DNA from: Bifidobacterium bohemicum DSM 22767
GTDB lineage: Bacteria; Actinomycetota; Actinomycetes; Actinomycetales; Bifidobacteriaceae
Assembly: GCF_000741525.1 (NCBI RefSeq)
Contig: NZ_JGYP01000002.1
Coordinates: forward strand, 744,001-808,000
DNA length: 64,000 nt
Direction: 5' to 3'
The notes beneath the pieces were generated by a model. That model was given only the letters and a program-made list of their open reading frames with translations, made no database searches and had not been told where the DNA came from. The number at the start of each line of letters is the position of its first letter. Positions within the stretch are counted from its first letter, which is position 1. Positions 17,161-26,130 of this stretch are shown piece after piece. Both the position numbers and the translations under genes were made by a program.

Positions 17161-19122
17161 TCAGTTGTCGCACTCTTCCGCGCAATACACGATTGGCCCG
17201 CGGACGAAAGCGACCTTGCCGGCGTCTTCACTGACTTTTGGATTGGCCATGACGGGAACCACGTCCATCGCGAAGTCGAGTCTTACGACATCACCCTCAT
17301 GCCAGTCGCCGCTTAGATACAGGTAACCGTCACGCACCACTCGGCTCATCCGCGGACCCACAGGCTCCCCTGCGGCATCCACGACGCTCACGGCGGCAGC
17401 GCTGGTCCGCCAGTCGCCAGCCCATGAAGGCAGGCGGAACGCGATGGCGAAATGCCCCGATTGGCGACCAGCACCTCTTTCGCCCGTACGACTTTGCGAT
17501 TTTTCGGAGTTCTGAGCTACAAAGTGCACCGTTGCAGCGGCCAAGCCGGACCAGGGTTGATCGCCGTGCATTTCGAGACACACCGTGCAAGCGCCATCGG
17601 TGTCGTTTTCGGCATCGACCGCTTCGAAGCTCGTCCGGCCACCCACATACAGATGGACGAACAGGGTACGGCCATCGTCACCCTGCGTGTAGGCGTAGCA
17701 CTGCACCGATTCAACGAGCCTTGCGATGTTGGGCGGGCAGCAAGCGCAACAGAACCACTTGCGACGCAAAGGCGAGACGTGGGCAAAACGCGAATCATGG
17801 TTAAGGTACGTCCGTGGTCTGACCTCTAGCGGGTTCACATAGAAGAAGCTTTTCCCGTCCATTGCCATGCCGGCAAGCACCGTGTTGTAGAGCGCCCGTT
17901 CCATCACATCCGCATACTCGCTTTTGGGTTCCAACTCAAGCATGCGCCGGGCGAAGAACACGAGCGACACGGCCGCGCAGGTCTCGCTGTAGGCAAGATC
18001 ATTGGGCAGGTCGTAGTCGTAGGAAAACGCCTCACCCGCCGAAGTCGCTCTGATCCCTCCAGTCACATACAACTTACAATCGACGATATTGCGCCACAAC
18101 CGGTCCACGGCTTGCTTAAGTTCAGCGTCATCAGTCAGCCTCGCAACATCGGCAGCACCGGAATAAAGATATCCTGCGCGTACGGCGTGCCCCACAGCTT
18201 CGTCCTGCTTTTTGACGGGCCTATGCGCCTGATAATAAGCGTATGGGGCGGGGCAATCGGTATTCGGCCTATATGCGACACCGTCATGAGCCGCCCGCTT
18301 ACGGTCTTCCTGCTCGAAATACAGCGGGTCTTGGCCACGTTGCGTAATGAAATAGACGGCCAAGTCCAAATATCGGGACTCCTTCGTCACCTCATAAAGC
18401 CGCACCAAAGCCATTTCCGCGATCTCATGACCTGGATAGCCGTGCAGCCGCTCAGGTGAGGAACCGAATACCGACCAAACATAGTCCGCGAACCGACAGG
18501 CGGCGCGCAACAGCTTGTCTTTACCGGTGCCCTGATAATACGCTATCGCCCCTTCGATGAGATGACCCATGCAATACAGTTCGTGATGGTCTTTTAAATC
18601 AGTGAAATGCCGATCCATGCCGCCAAGGATGTAGAATGTATCGAGGTACCCGTTGGGCTGTTGGGCGGCGCAGACCACATCAATCGCACCGTCGGCGGTG
18701 GCCTCCAGATCCGGGTCGGGATGATGCGCCAAGGAATATCCGACCGCCTCGATCCACTTGGAAAAGTCCGTGTCCTGGAACACGAAACCATAGAATTTGT
18801 CGGGGTCCGGACGCGAGGGGTCTTCGGGCAGTACGTCGAAACCACGATCCGTGTAGGTCGGTGCCTCGAATCGCCCGCCCGTCGCTTCAGCTTCGGCCTC
18901 GCGCTGATTCTGTCTGGCCGCAGCACGGAAGTTATGCATGCAATAGCTTGGATCAGCGCCCGCTACCTGATCGTTGAGCACCCACCACTGATACGGCAAC
19001 ACCGCCGTACGCACCAATTCCTGCTCACGAGACCAAAACGAGCTGTCCACCGACGCCGACCGTATATCGATCGGATGACTGGTATGCGCAGCGCGATCAA
19101 CGGACTTGGCTTTTTCGCTCAT
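17161..19122 (-). CDS. GH127 beta-L-arabinofuranosidase, cut by an in-frame stop
   Basis: The product resembles HypBA1 of B. longum, which removes beta-1,2-linked L-arabinofuranose from plant hydroxyproline-rich glycoprotein glycans. It is cytoplasmic, with an (alpha/alpha)6 barrel. The zinc site and nucleophile are present: Glu380 and Cys382 in SETCAAV, and Cys459, Cys461 and Cys462 in KWFCCACCPPN; Cys461 aligns with the catalytic Cys417 of HypBA1. The chosen ATG 19122 follows GGGAGG by 8 nt; the frame's earlier start at 19188 has none. Translation ends after VYCAEECDN at a TGA where homologues run on into PG or GPG, so the last ~110 residues are lost. It is first in the GH127-GH43-symporter-GH2 series. 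A TATAAT lies at 19235-19240 (minus sense) in its upstream region. Confidence 0.85.
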   Translation of the reverse strand: MSEKAKSVDRAAHTSHPIDIRSASVDSSFWSREQELVRTAVLPYQWWVLNDQVAGADPSYCMHNFRAAARQNQREAEAEATGGRFEAPTYTDRGFDVLPEDPSRPDPDKFYGFVFQDTDFSKWIEAVGYSLAHHPDPDLEATADGAIDVVCAAQQPNGYLDTFYILGGMDRHFTDLKDHHELYCMGHLIEGAIAYYQGTGKDKLLRAACRFADYVWSVFGSSPERLHGYPGHEIAEMALVRLYEVTKESRYLDLAVYFITQRGQDPLYFEQEDRKRAAHDGVAYRPNTDCPAPYAYYQAHRPVKKQDEAVGHAVRAGYLYSGAADVARLTDDAELKQAVDRLWRNIVDCKLYVTGGIRATSAGEAFSYDYDLPNDLAYSETCAAVSLVFFARRMLELEPKSEYADVMERALYNTVLAGMAMDGKSFFYVNPLEVRPRTYLNHDSRFAHVSPLRRKWFCCACCPPNIARLVESVQCYAYTQGDDGRTLFVHLYVGGRTSFEAVDAENDTDGACTVCLEMHGDQPWSGLAAATVHFVAQNSEKSQSRTGERGAGRQSGHFAIAFRLPSWAGDWRTSAAAVSVVDAAGEPVGPRMSRVVRDGYLYLSGDWHEGDVVRLDFAMDVVPVMANPKVSEDAGKVAFVRGPIVYCAEECDN

Positions 19123-19361
19123 GCTGGACGCCTCCCAAAGATGGATTTCCAACGTTGAAATACCATGATAACAGCACCTGCCACACAAAAGCCAAACTCT
19201 GATCCAAGGGAGTGGTTCACGCGACCGAAGCCGGATTATACTACGTTTCGATTTGCGGGGAGGATAGGGATATTGGCGTCACTGTCGCTAATTATTGACT
19301 GGACGAGGTGATTCGACGACATCGCCTTGACAACGTCACTCATAAGCGTCGATGTCGACCG

Positions 19362-19778
19362 TCATTGATGCTCATCATTGACGCCCTCGGCATCGGAGAC
19401 CGCAGCGCGGCTGTCATCCATGATCTGCTGATGCCGTTTTTTGGCCGCGGTGACCACGAATCGCAGATACTCCTGGGCAATGGCAGGGTCTAGTCCGTTT
19501 TCGTCCGCAAGATGACGCAAACGCTGCGACTGCGACCGTTCACGCCCCGGATCCTGCGGGGCGAAGCCGGCATCGGCCTTGAGCCTGCCGATCTCTTCCG
19601 TGTACGAAAAACGCTGCGCCAGCAGGCGGACGATATCGTCGTCTACCACGTCGACCGAATGCCGTAATTGCTCAATACGCACCACTTCCCGCGCAATGTC
19701 GGGATTTTGCCGAGCTTGCGTATCGTCAATGGTCGTATTCTGCCAGTCCGTTGTTCCTGAAGTCTGCCTGTCGTTCAT
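19362..19778 (-). CDS. aroQ: Chorismate mutase (AroQ class)
   Basis: Residues about 35-125 form the all-helical chorismate mutase type II fold: RIEQLRHSVDVVDDDIVRLLAQRFSYTEEIGRLKA, followed by DPGRERSQSQRLRHLA. The Arg (IEQLR), Lys (RLKA) and Arg/Glu of the second helix are the usual active-site residues. It converts chorismate to prephenate for Phe/Tyr synthesis in the cytosol. The stand-alone form of 138 residues has a disordered N-terminus rich in Asp, Gln and Thr. A TTG at 19817 would overlap the rho terminator, so ATG 19778 is preferred; a TATTGT -10 element lies 7 nt upstream (19786-19791), suggesting leaderless expression. Confidence 0.88.
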   Translation of the reverse strand: MNDRQTSGTTDWQNTTIDDTQARQNPDIAREVVRIEQLRHSVDVVDDDIVRLLAQRFSYTEEIGRLKADAGFAPQDPGRERSQSQRLRHLADENGLDPAIAQEYLRFVVTAAKKRHQQIMDDSRAAVSDAEGVNDEHQ

Positions 19779-19817
19779 GGTTTCAACAATACCGTGCGCC
19801 GCGCACTTACCCGACAA

Positions 19818-19847
19818 GCAAAAAGGCCCGCTAGAAGCGGACCTTTT
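19818..19847 (-). terminator. Rho-independent terminator of rho
   Basis: A near-perfect hairpin: minus-strand AAAAGGTCCGCT pairs with AGCGGGCCTTTTT, loop TCT, followed by T residues. It starts 28 bp after the rho stop and ends just before aroQ. Confidence 0.8.
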
Positions 19848-19875
19848 GAACCACGGTCATTCACACCCGAAAAAG

Positions 19876-21966
19876 TCAGCCGTTGCCGTTCTGTTTGATG
19901 ATGGCCTGAAGGAAGTCGCGGTTGGTCGGCGTCTTCTTCAAACGCGGCACTATGGTCTGATAGGCCTGTTCCGGCTCAAGTCCGCCAAGCAGACGACGCA
20001 GGCGGTAAATAACCGCCAACTCGTCGTTCGCCGTGATCAGCTCCTCACGACGCGTGCCGGAGGCGTTGATGTCGATGGCCGGGAACAGACGCTTGTCCGC
20101 AAGATCACGCGACAGGCGCAACTCCATGTTGCCCGTGCCCTTGAACTCTTCAAAAATGACCTCATCCATCTTGGAGCCCGTCTCCACGAGGGCCGACGAA
20201 ATGATGGTGAGCGAACCCCCGTTTTCGATGTTACGAGCGGCTCCGAAGAACTTCTTCGGCGGGTACAACGCCTGCGCATCCACACCGCCTGACAGGATAC
20301 GGCCTGAGGCCGGCGCAGCGATATTGTAGGCACGTGCCAAACGGGTCATCGAATCGAGGAGCACGACCACATCCTGCCCCAGCTCCACCAGACGCTTCGC
20401 ACGTTCAATGGCCAGTTCGGCCACGGTGGTGTGGTCGGAGGCGGGGCGGTCGAATGTGGAGGAAATGACCTCGCCCTGCACGGTGCGCTCCATGTCGGTG
20501 ACCTCTTCGGGTCGTTCGTCCACAAGCACCACCATGAGGTGCACCTCAGGATTGTTGGCCGCAATCGAATTCGCGATGTTCTGCAACGTGATCGTCTTGC
20601 CGGCCTTCGGCGGGGAAACGATGAGACCACGCTGACCCTTGCCGATCGGTGCCACGAGGTCAATCAAACGCCCGATAAGGTTGCCGGGTGCAGTCTCCTG
20701 TTTGAGTCGTTCCTGCGGGTACAGCGGGGTGAGTTTGGAGAACTGCGGACGGTTCGCGCTCTGTTCAAGGCTCAGGCCGTTGATGGTATCGATGGATTGC
20801 AACGGCACGAACTTCTGACGCTGGTTGCGACGGTCATTCTCTCGCGGCGGACGAATCGACCCTGTCACCGCATCACCTTTGCGTAGGCCATATTTGCGGA
20901 TCTGCCCCATCGATACATAGACGTCGTTAGGGCCAGGCAGATAACCGGAAGTACGCACGAAGGCATAAGAATCCATCACGTCGATGATGCCTGCCACCGG
21001 CACCATGCCCTCCTGAGAGTCAGTACGGCGAACTCCTTCTTCACGCTCCATGCGCTCAGAACGATTCAAGGAGCGACGTTCGTCGTCATCGTGTTCCTCA
21101 GCGCCATAGCCACCGCGGCCACGCAAACGACGCTGGTGACGATCGTTGCGGTCATTACCGCGAGAATATCGGTCGTTACGGACGGCGTTGCGATCATTAT
21201 GCCGCCCCCGACGCGTGACTTCCTGCCGGGGCTCGTCAGCCAGATCGACCTGATCGTCGCTTTCAGCGGTATCCACCACGGGCAGGGTTGCTAGAATATC
21301 GTCGAGATCACGTACCTGGCTCGCGGCGCTGTCGCGCTGAGACTGTTCTTGCGCACGGAAACTACGTCTGCGAGCGTGTTGCTCCTGCTCTGCGGAATCC
21401 TCGTTCTCGTCTTCGTCGGACCTCACACGGCGGGCGTTACGATGGCGAATCTGTTCCTCCTCAAAGGGAAAATCACCACCGTCAGCACGCCTACGACGAT
21501 GAACGCCACTTTGCGAACCCGTCGTGCGCCCCTGATCGCCGGACTCAGCGCCGGACTTCGTGCGCTTTTCGTCATGGACATCTTCAGCAGCCGCTGTTTC
21601 CAGAGCTTCCTGAGTGTATCGGCGCTTTGAACGACCAGCCGGCTCCTTCTGACGATCAGCGGATTGTTCATCGCTGGAAGAACCCTTCTGACCAGGACCC
21701 TTAGCGATGTTGTCGTCTTCTGTTTCGGCATCCGCAATAGGAGCTGATTTAATGCCGTTTTTGTCTATGGAATCAGCGGACTTTGCAGATGTGCGAGACG
21801 CCCCGACCGTAACACCCTGCGGCGCGGCACCGCCGTTACGGGCAGCCTGAAGCGTCGCGACCAACTCGGGCTTGCGCATCGTCGAAGTGCCACGAAGACC
21901 CATCTGCTTCGCGAGTGATTTGAGCTCGGTGAGCTTCATATCCTCAATATTTTGGCTTGTTGCCAC
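19876..21966 (-). CDS. rho: Transcription termination factor Rho with large N-terminal insertion
   Basis: This RNA-dependent ATPase helicase ends transcription. The N-terminal Rho_N helices are at about residues 8-45 (MKLTELKSLAKQMGL). A highly charged Arg/Asp/Glu/Gln-rich insertion follows from about 60 to 325, with many RNDR-like repeats, as in other high-GC actinobacteria. The RNA-binding cold-shock domain then starts with GIIDVMDSYAFVRTSGYLPG. The RecA-type core has Walker A PPKAGKTITLQ, Walker B VVVLLDSMTRLARAYN and the R-loop near the C-terminus. It is 696 residues against about 420 in E. coli, because of the insertion. GTG 21966 is preceded by GGAAAGG. The upstream gap 21967-22364 shows no gene and may hold a long leader. 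Confidence 0.97.
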   Translation of the reverse strand: MATSQNIEDMKLTELKSLAKQMGLRGTSTMRKPELVATLQAARNGGAAPQGVTVGASRTSAKSADSIDKNGIKSAPIADAETEDDNIAKGPGQKGSSSDEQSADRQKEPAGRSKRRYTQEALETAAAEDVHDEKRTKSGAESGDQGRTTGSQSGVHRRRRADGGDFPFEEEQIRHRNARRVRSDEDENEDSAEQEQHARRRSFRAQEQSQRDSAASQVRDLDDILATLPVVDTAESDDQVDLADEPRQEVTRRGRHNDRNAVRNDRYSRGNDRNDRHQRRLRGRGGYGAEEHDDDERRSLNRSERMEREEGVRRTDSQEGMVPVAGIIDVMDSYAFVRTSGYLPGPNDVYVSMGQIRKYGLRKGDAVTGSIRPPRENDRRNQRQKFVPLQSIDTINGLSLEQSANRPQFSKLTPLYPQERLKQETAPGNLIGRLIDLVAPIGKGQRGLIVSPPKAGKTITLQNIANSIAANNPEVHLMVVLVDERPEEVTDMERTVQGEVISSTFDRPASDHTTVAELAIERAKRLVELGQDVVVLLDSMTRLARAYNIAAPASGRILSGGVDAQALYPPKKFFGAARNIENGGSLTIISSALVETGSKMDEVIFEEFKGTGNMELRLSRDLADKRLFPAIDINASGTRREELITANDELAVIYRLRRLLGGLEPEQAYQTIVPRLKKTPTNRDFLQAIIKQNGNG

Positions 21967-22305
21967 TAGCGTTACCTTTCCTCGACCTCTTATAGCGATA
22001 CACCAAGAGGCTTAATGAAAAAGATGCGGATTGATTCAACCGCGTATGAACGTTCGTCGTTACCATACGACTTTCGAACTGGAATCAGTCTACAACCCAG
22101 TTCCGACTACAGTCAACCGGCAGACGGATGTCTGGCGTGGCGTTCATCACGTATATACGCGTAAATGAAGGAACCCCATGTTTAGCGTCAAGAGCCAGAT
22201 CTTTCTAAAGGCGCTCTCGATCAGGGCGATTGCCATCCGTCAACCTTACGATCGATCTCGATCAGACACACGCAAAAGCACGGGTCACTCATGGTGAACC
22301 CAACT

Positions 22306-22333
22306 TTGACAAAGCTTGCCTATTCTAGACAAT
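22306..22333 (+). promoter_or_regulatory. Promoter-like TTGACA-16-GACAAT without a gene
   Basis: TTGACA (22306-22311) and GACAAT (22328-22333) are spaced 16 bp on the plus strand. All flanking genes are on the minus strand, so any transcript would be non-coding or antisense to the FAD oxidoreductase gene. It may be a chance match. Confidence 0.2.
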
Positions 22334-22364
22334 CAGCTGCAAATCGACCGATGACCCGAATATG

Positions 22365-22391
22365 AAAAGAGCGGGCATCCATTGGACACCC
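22365..22391 (-). terminator. Rho-independent terminator of the FAD oxidoreductase gene
   Basis: On the minus strand GGGTGTC, a 5-nt loop (CAATG) and GATGCCC are followed by GCTCTTTTC, about 50 bp past the stop codon. Confidence 0.6.
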
Positions 22392-22441
22392 ACCCTTGTG
22401 ACCGTTATCGTCGGCACGGCAACCGACGGACTAAAAGATCG

Positions 22442-24115
22442 TTATTTCTGCTCGTGGTAGGATTTTTCGGTGTTGACGCTCCAGACGTTCTTCTTGTCCT
22501 CGCGTCCAGACTTGATGTTCGCCACGGCCTCCATCGCGCTGGCCATCGAATGGTCCTGATTGTTGTAACGGTGCTGGCCGTTGCGGCCGACGCAATACAG
22601 GTTGCCGAACGAATCGAGGTAATCAACCAGTTCAGGCATCTCGTCATACGTGTCGAAGTAGGCCGGATACGCTTTCCTGACATGCTCGCGGTGCGAGTCG
22701 AGCACGTCCTCCGGCCCGTTGATCACGCGCATGCGGGTGAGCTCCTTGACCGCGAACGCCGTGGCCTCCTCGTCGCTCATGTTCCAGAACTCGTCACCCT
22801 CCTGGCAGAAGTACTCCAGGCCGACCCACACCGTGTCGTCCACATCCTTGACCAGATACGGACTCCAATTGTTGAAGATCTGCACGCGGCCGACCTTGTA
22901 GCCCGGATCCTGCACGTAGATCCAGCAGTCCGGCACGATCGGCGGATTGCCGAGCGTCTTCATGTCCGTCGTGTTCCTCAGGCGCAGATGCTTGACCAAT
23001 AGTCCCACCGTCACGAAATCACGGTAGGGCAGACCATTGGCGATGCGCGTTATATCCTCCGGAACCGCGGCCGCCTTGGTAAGCGCGCCACCTGCGTCCC
23101 GTCCGCCTTCTTCGACGGTCCGATCGCTGGGACCGCCCTCGAACGGACGCCCGATCGAATTGACCAGATCCTTGACCGGCATGGAACTGATGAACTGGTC
23201 GGCCTCGAGCTCCGTGCGCGCACCCTGCGAATCGACGTACACGACCGAGGCGATGGATCCGTCGCTCTTCTGTCTGAGCTCCACCACGTTCGCGTCGGTG
23301 ATGACCCTGCCGCCGCCGTCCACGACCTGACCCTCCACGATCTCCCACAACTGACCAGGGCCAAGCTTGGGATACCAGAACTCCTCGATCAACGAGGTCT
23401 CGACCTGGCTGGAGTCACGCTTCCTCGGCATCATCTTCCGCACCGCGTTCTTCAACACGGAGATCACCGAAAGACCACGCACACGCTGGGCGCCCCAGTC
23501 CGCGCTGATCTGAACCGGAGTGCGCCCCCACACCTTGGTGGTGTACCCCTCGAAGAACATCGAATACAGCTGACGGCCGAAACGATTGATGTAAAAATTC
23601 TCCAGATTGTCTTCAGGCAGCTTGTGCACCATGCTCCACAGGTAGCTGAAGCCCGCCTTCATCGTCAGCTTGAACCCCAACGCCTTGAACAGACCGGGCG
23701 ACAGGCTGATCGGATAGTCAAGGAAGTGCTGGTTCCAGAAAATACGCGAGACGCGATGCCGCTTGAGCATCACCACGTCGGTCCGCTCCGGATCCGGGCC
23801 GCCGGCCTCGAGATCATGGTGGCGGCCGAGCTTCTTGTCGTCGTACGAAGGGGCCCCCTGCAACGGCATGATGTTCCTCCACCAGTCCATCACACGGTCG
23901 TCCTTGGAGAAGAAGCGATGCCCGCCGATGTCCATGCGATTGCCGTTGTGCTTCACGGTCCGACTGATGCCACCAAACTCACGCGTCGCCTCCAACACGG
24001 TCACATCGAAACGCTCCGCGCCCCCGTCCTTCAACAACTCCCAAGCCGCGGTAAGCCCCGCAGGCCCACCACCGATAATCACCACGGACTGTCTACCAGA
24101 TTTGCCCTCAGCCAC
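22442..24115 (-). CDS. FAD-dependent oxidoreductase, UDP-galactopyranose mutase/amine-oxidase-like
   Basis: A Rossmann FAD-binding motif is at the N-terminus ([18 protein letters not shown]), followed by [15 protein letters not shown] and [14 protein letters not shown], the pattern of the UDP-galactopyranose mutase/protoporphyrinogen oxidase-like superfamily. The middle part has [16 protein letters not shown] and [21 protein letters not shown]. These fit the actinobacterial family often annotated as NAD(P)/FAD-dependent oxidoreductase, whose substrate is unknown to me. The GTG at 24115 (VAEGKSGRQ) follows GGAGG by 5 nt and is preferred to the TTG at 24127, giving 557 residues. No glycosyltransferase genes are nearby. 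A GTGACGTCAC palindrome at 24275-24284 lies in its upstream region. Confidence 0.8.
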   Translation of the reverse strand: MAEGKSGRQSVVIIGGGPAGLTAAWELLKDGGAERFDVTVLEATREFGGISRTVKHNGNRMDIGGHRFFSKDDRVMDWWRNIMPLQGAPSYDDKKLGRHHDLEAGGPDPERTDVVMLKRHRVSRIFWNQHFLDYPISLSPGLFKALGFKLTMKAGFSYLWSMVHKLPEDNLENFYINRFGRQLYSMFFEGYTTKVWGRTPVQISADWGAQRVRGLSVISVLKNAVRKMMPRKRDSSQVETSLIEEFWYPKLGPGQLWEIVEGQVVDGGGRVITDANVVELRQKSDGSIASVVYVDSQGARTELEADQFISSMPVKDLVNSIGRPFEGGPSDRTVEEGGRDAGGALTKAAAVPEDITRIANGLPYRDFVTVGLLVKHLRLRNTTDMKTLGNPPIVPDCWIYVQDPGYKVGRVQIFNNWSPYLVKDVDDTVWVGLEYFCQEGDEFWNMSDEEATAFAVKELTRMRVINGPEDVLDSHREHVRKAYPAYFDTYDEMPELVDYLDSFGNLYCVGRNGQHRYNNQDHSMASAMEAVANIKSGREDKKNVWSVNTEKSYHEQK

Positions 24116-24355
24116 GTCTACCTCCAAAACGCACTACCGTAATCGCATTATCAATTTCAAGTCAGCACAAGTCTACACGCACCCTGGTTCCGAGCCACTG
24201 GCCGCGCCAAAACGTACACGAGCCACTTGCAAAACCAATCATTCGTGACCGGGACGAAGGAGGAAACACCATCCGTGACGTCACTACTCAAGTCATGACC
24301 TGACGACGATCAGACAGACGGACAGACGGACAGCCGAACCATGTCACCGAGTGCA

Positions 24356-24670
24356 TCAAGTCAGGGAATCCGGAATGTCGATGTCGGTCTTTTGGACTTC
24401 TTCCACATTCACGTCCTTGAACGTCACGATGCGAACGTTCTTGACGAATCGCGAACTGCGGTACACGTCCCAGACCCACGCGTCCGTCAGTTGCACGTCG
24501 AAGTAGACGTCCTGCCCGGCAGACCGCACGTTGAAATCGACCTTGTTGGCCAGGTAGAACCGCCGCTCGGTCTCCACTACATAGGTGAAAAGCTTGATGA
24601 CGTCGCGGTATTCCCTGTACAGCGCGAGCTCCGCATCGGTCTCATAGTTGTCAAGATCCTCGGCGCTCAC
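24356..24670 (-). CDS. DUF2469 family protein
   Basis: This 104-residue protein matches the actinobacterial DUF2469 family almost throughout: SAEDLDNYETDAELALYREYRDV, VETERRFYLANKVDF, DAWVWDVYRSSRFVKNVRIVTFKDVNVEE. The family is widespread and highly conserved in actinobacteria but has no established biochemical function. Its GTG start (24668-24670) overlaps the stop of the upstream GNAT gene (GTGA), which implies translational coupling. The 24116-24355 gap to the FAD gene has no gene, only short GACAGACG tandem repeats near 24311-24333. Confidence 0.92.
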   Translation of the reverse strand: MSAEDLDNYETDAELALYREYRDVIKLFTYVVETERRFYLANKVDFNVRSAGQDVYFDVQLTDAWVWDVYRSSRFVKNVRIVTFKDVNVEEVQKTDIDIPDSLT

Positions 24671-25734
24671 CGATGCTCCCCTCCGTGTTGACCCGCGTCG
24701 CCGCCCTTGCCGCGACTGGCATCGTCTTCATAACTCTCGCAACCCTTGCGGTCGCCTTCGCCGTGATTTTTTGCTGGATCGTCAGCCTTATCCCGGCTAT
24801 GACCGTTCCGTCCGATCGTGCGCCACCACGCCTTCTTCGAGGTTTTGCCCTGCGTGGCGGAAAACGGCCAATTCGTGGCACCGTCGTTCGACGCAGGGCC
24901 GTCGTTCGACACGGCGCCGGCATGGTCGTCAACCATGGAATCCCGTTCGATCTCCACAGTGTGTTCGTGCGCGGCCATCGCCTCGCGAACCCCGGGATTG
25001 CCTTCGATCACGTGCATGCCGAAGGCGTCCAGCGAACGAATCGGATCATATTCATCTGCCAAAGTGTCAAGAATCATGAGATTCTGGTATTTCTGCAGCG
25101 TATCGTCCCACAGTGCGTCCCGCGAAGTGCCCGAATGGATAAAGCCGAGCGACTGGTACACCGAGAAGGTGCGGCTGCTTTTCTCAGGCACCGCCACCCA
25201 AATGCGATGCATTCCCAAGCCGGACGGCGTAGGTGCGAATCCGTACGTCATCACACGCGGCATGGTATCGCGGGAATAGCCGCGGCCACGGTAGTCCTTG
25301 CCCAGCATCATCTGAATACGCGCCGAACGCGACCACTCATCAACATCAATAAGAAAGACCATGCCGATGACATTGTCCGTTTCACCGGCGTCCACCTTGC
25401 CATCCGCATCATGGTCGGCATCCGTAAGCACCGACCACGCTATGGTGCGACGGGACTCCGGGTCACCGACCCCGGATTCAAGCGGGGTCAGACCGTTCAT
25501 CCACGCCACGGAACGCTTTACCCACGTCTGAACCACGGTGCGCTCGGATTGCTCGTCTTTGCCGGTGTCCCCAGCCGCGTTGACGAACGCCTGCAAATCA
25601 TCGAGTTTGGGCAGGTCATCAAGGGTCGCGGGACGCAGATGAACCATTTCCCCCTTGATTTCAGGAATTGTAATGCGTTCCGGTAACTGACGTTTATCGA
25701 GCTCGTTGACAAGGTTTTCGGAGTTTGCAGACAT
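24667..25734 (-). CDS. GNAT-family acetyltransferase with disordered C-terminal tail
   Basis: Residues about 25-215 form a GNAT fold of the RimJ-like group: MVHLRPATLDDLPKLDDL at the start, NVIGMVFLIDVDEWSRSARIQMMLGKDYRGRGYSRDTMPRVMTYGF (strand 4 and the acetyl-CoA loop R-G-R-G-Y), then HRIWVAVPEKSSRTFSVYQSLGFIHSG. The acceptor substrate is unknown. The last ~100 residues are low-complexity and hydrophilic, rich in Asp, Asn, Gly and Lys. ATG 25734 (MSANSENL) is chosen; a TTG at 25755 is possible, both near GGAGGAA. It is coupled to DUF2469 downstream. 25756-26044 contains no gene. Confidence 0.8.
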   Translation of the reverse strand: MSANSENLVNELDKRQLPERITIPEIKGEMVHLRPATLDDLPKLDDLQAFVNAAGDTGKDEQSERTVVQTWVKRSVAWMNGLTPLESGVGDPESRRTIAWSVLTDADHDADGKVDAGETDNVIGMVFLIDVDEWSRSARIQMMLGKDYRGRGYSRDTMPRVMTYGFAPTPSGLGMHRIWVAVPEKSSRTFSVYQSLGFIHSGTSRDALWDDTLQKYQNLMILDTLADEYDPIRSLDAFGMHVIEGNPGVREAMAAHEHTVEIERDSMVDDHAGAVSNDGPASNDGATNWPFSATQGKTSKKAWWRTIGRNGHSRDKADDPAKNHGEGDRKGCESYEDDASRGKGGDAGQHGGEHR

Positions 25735-26044
25735 TTGCTTCCATTCCTCCAACACATTCGGAATCTTCGTTAAGGGTACCGCATTCGTCTGACTATTCCC
25801 CGCTCATATCATCATCTGCACTACCAGCGTCTTAATTCCGTTTTAGCTCTTTCAATTCCGTCGGCACAATCCAGCAAACCCGCAATATAGACCTATTTCT
25901 GAGCTTTGGCCGCACCGCAGCACGAACCGCACGCTTCTCCACCGCCGCACCTTCACATACCTGCGAAGGGTTTCATCGCCAGGCATTCAAAACGCCGACA
26001 CGAAGCACCGGTCAACAACACAGCGACACCTGCATATCAAAGTG

Positions 26045-26076
26045 GGAGGCGGAACGATCTTGGACCGTTCCGCCTC
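26045..26076 (-). terminator. Hairpin after gatB
   Basis: GGAGGCGGAACG pairs perfectly with CGTTCCGCCTCC around an 8-nt loop, 55 bp past the gatB stop. The T run on the minus strand is short. Confidence 0.6.
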
Positions 26077-26130
26077 CTGCAATCAGCGTCCGTGCAACTT
26101 ATTGGAATTCAAAAGTTCCCAGAGCCGCAC

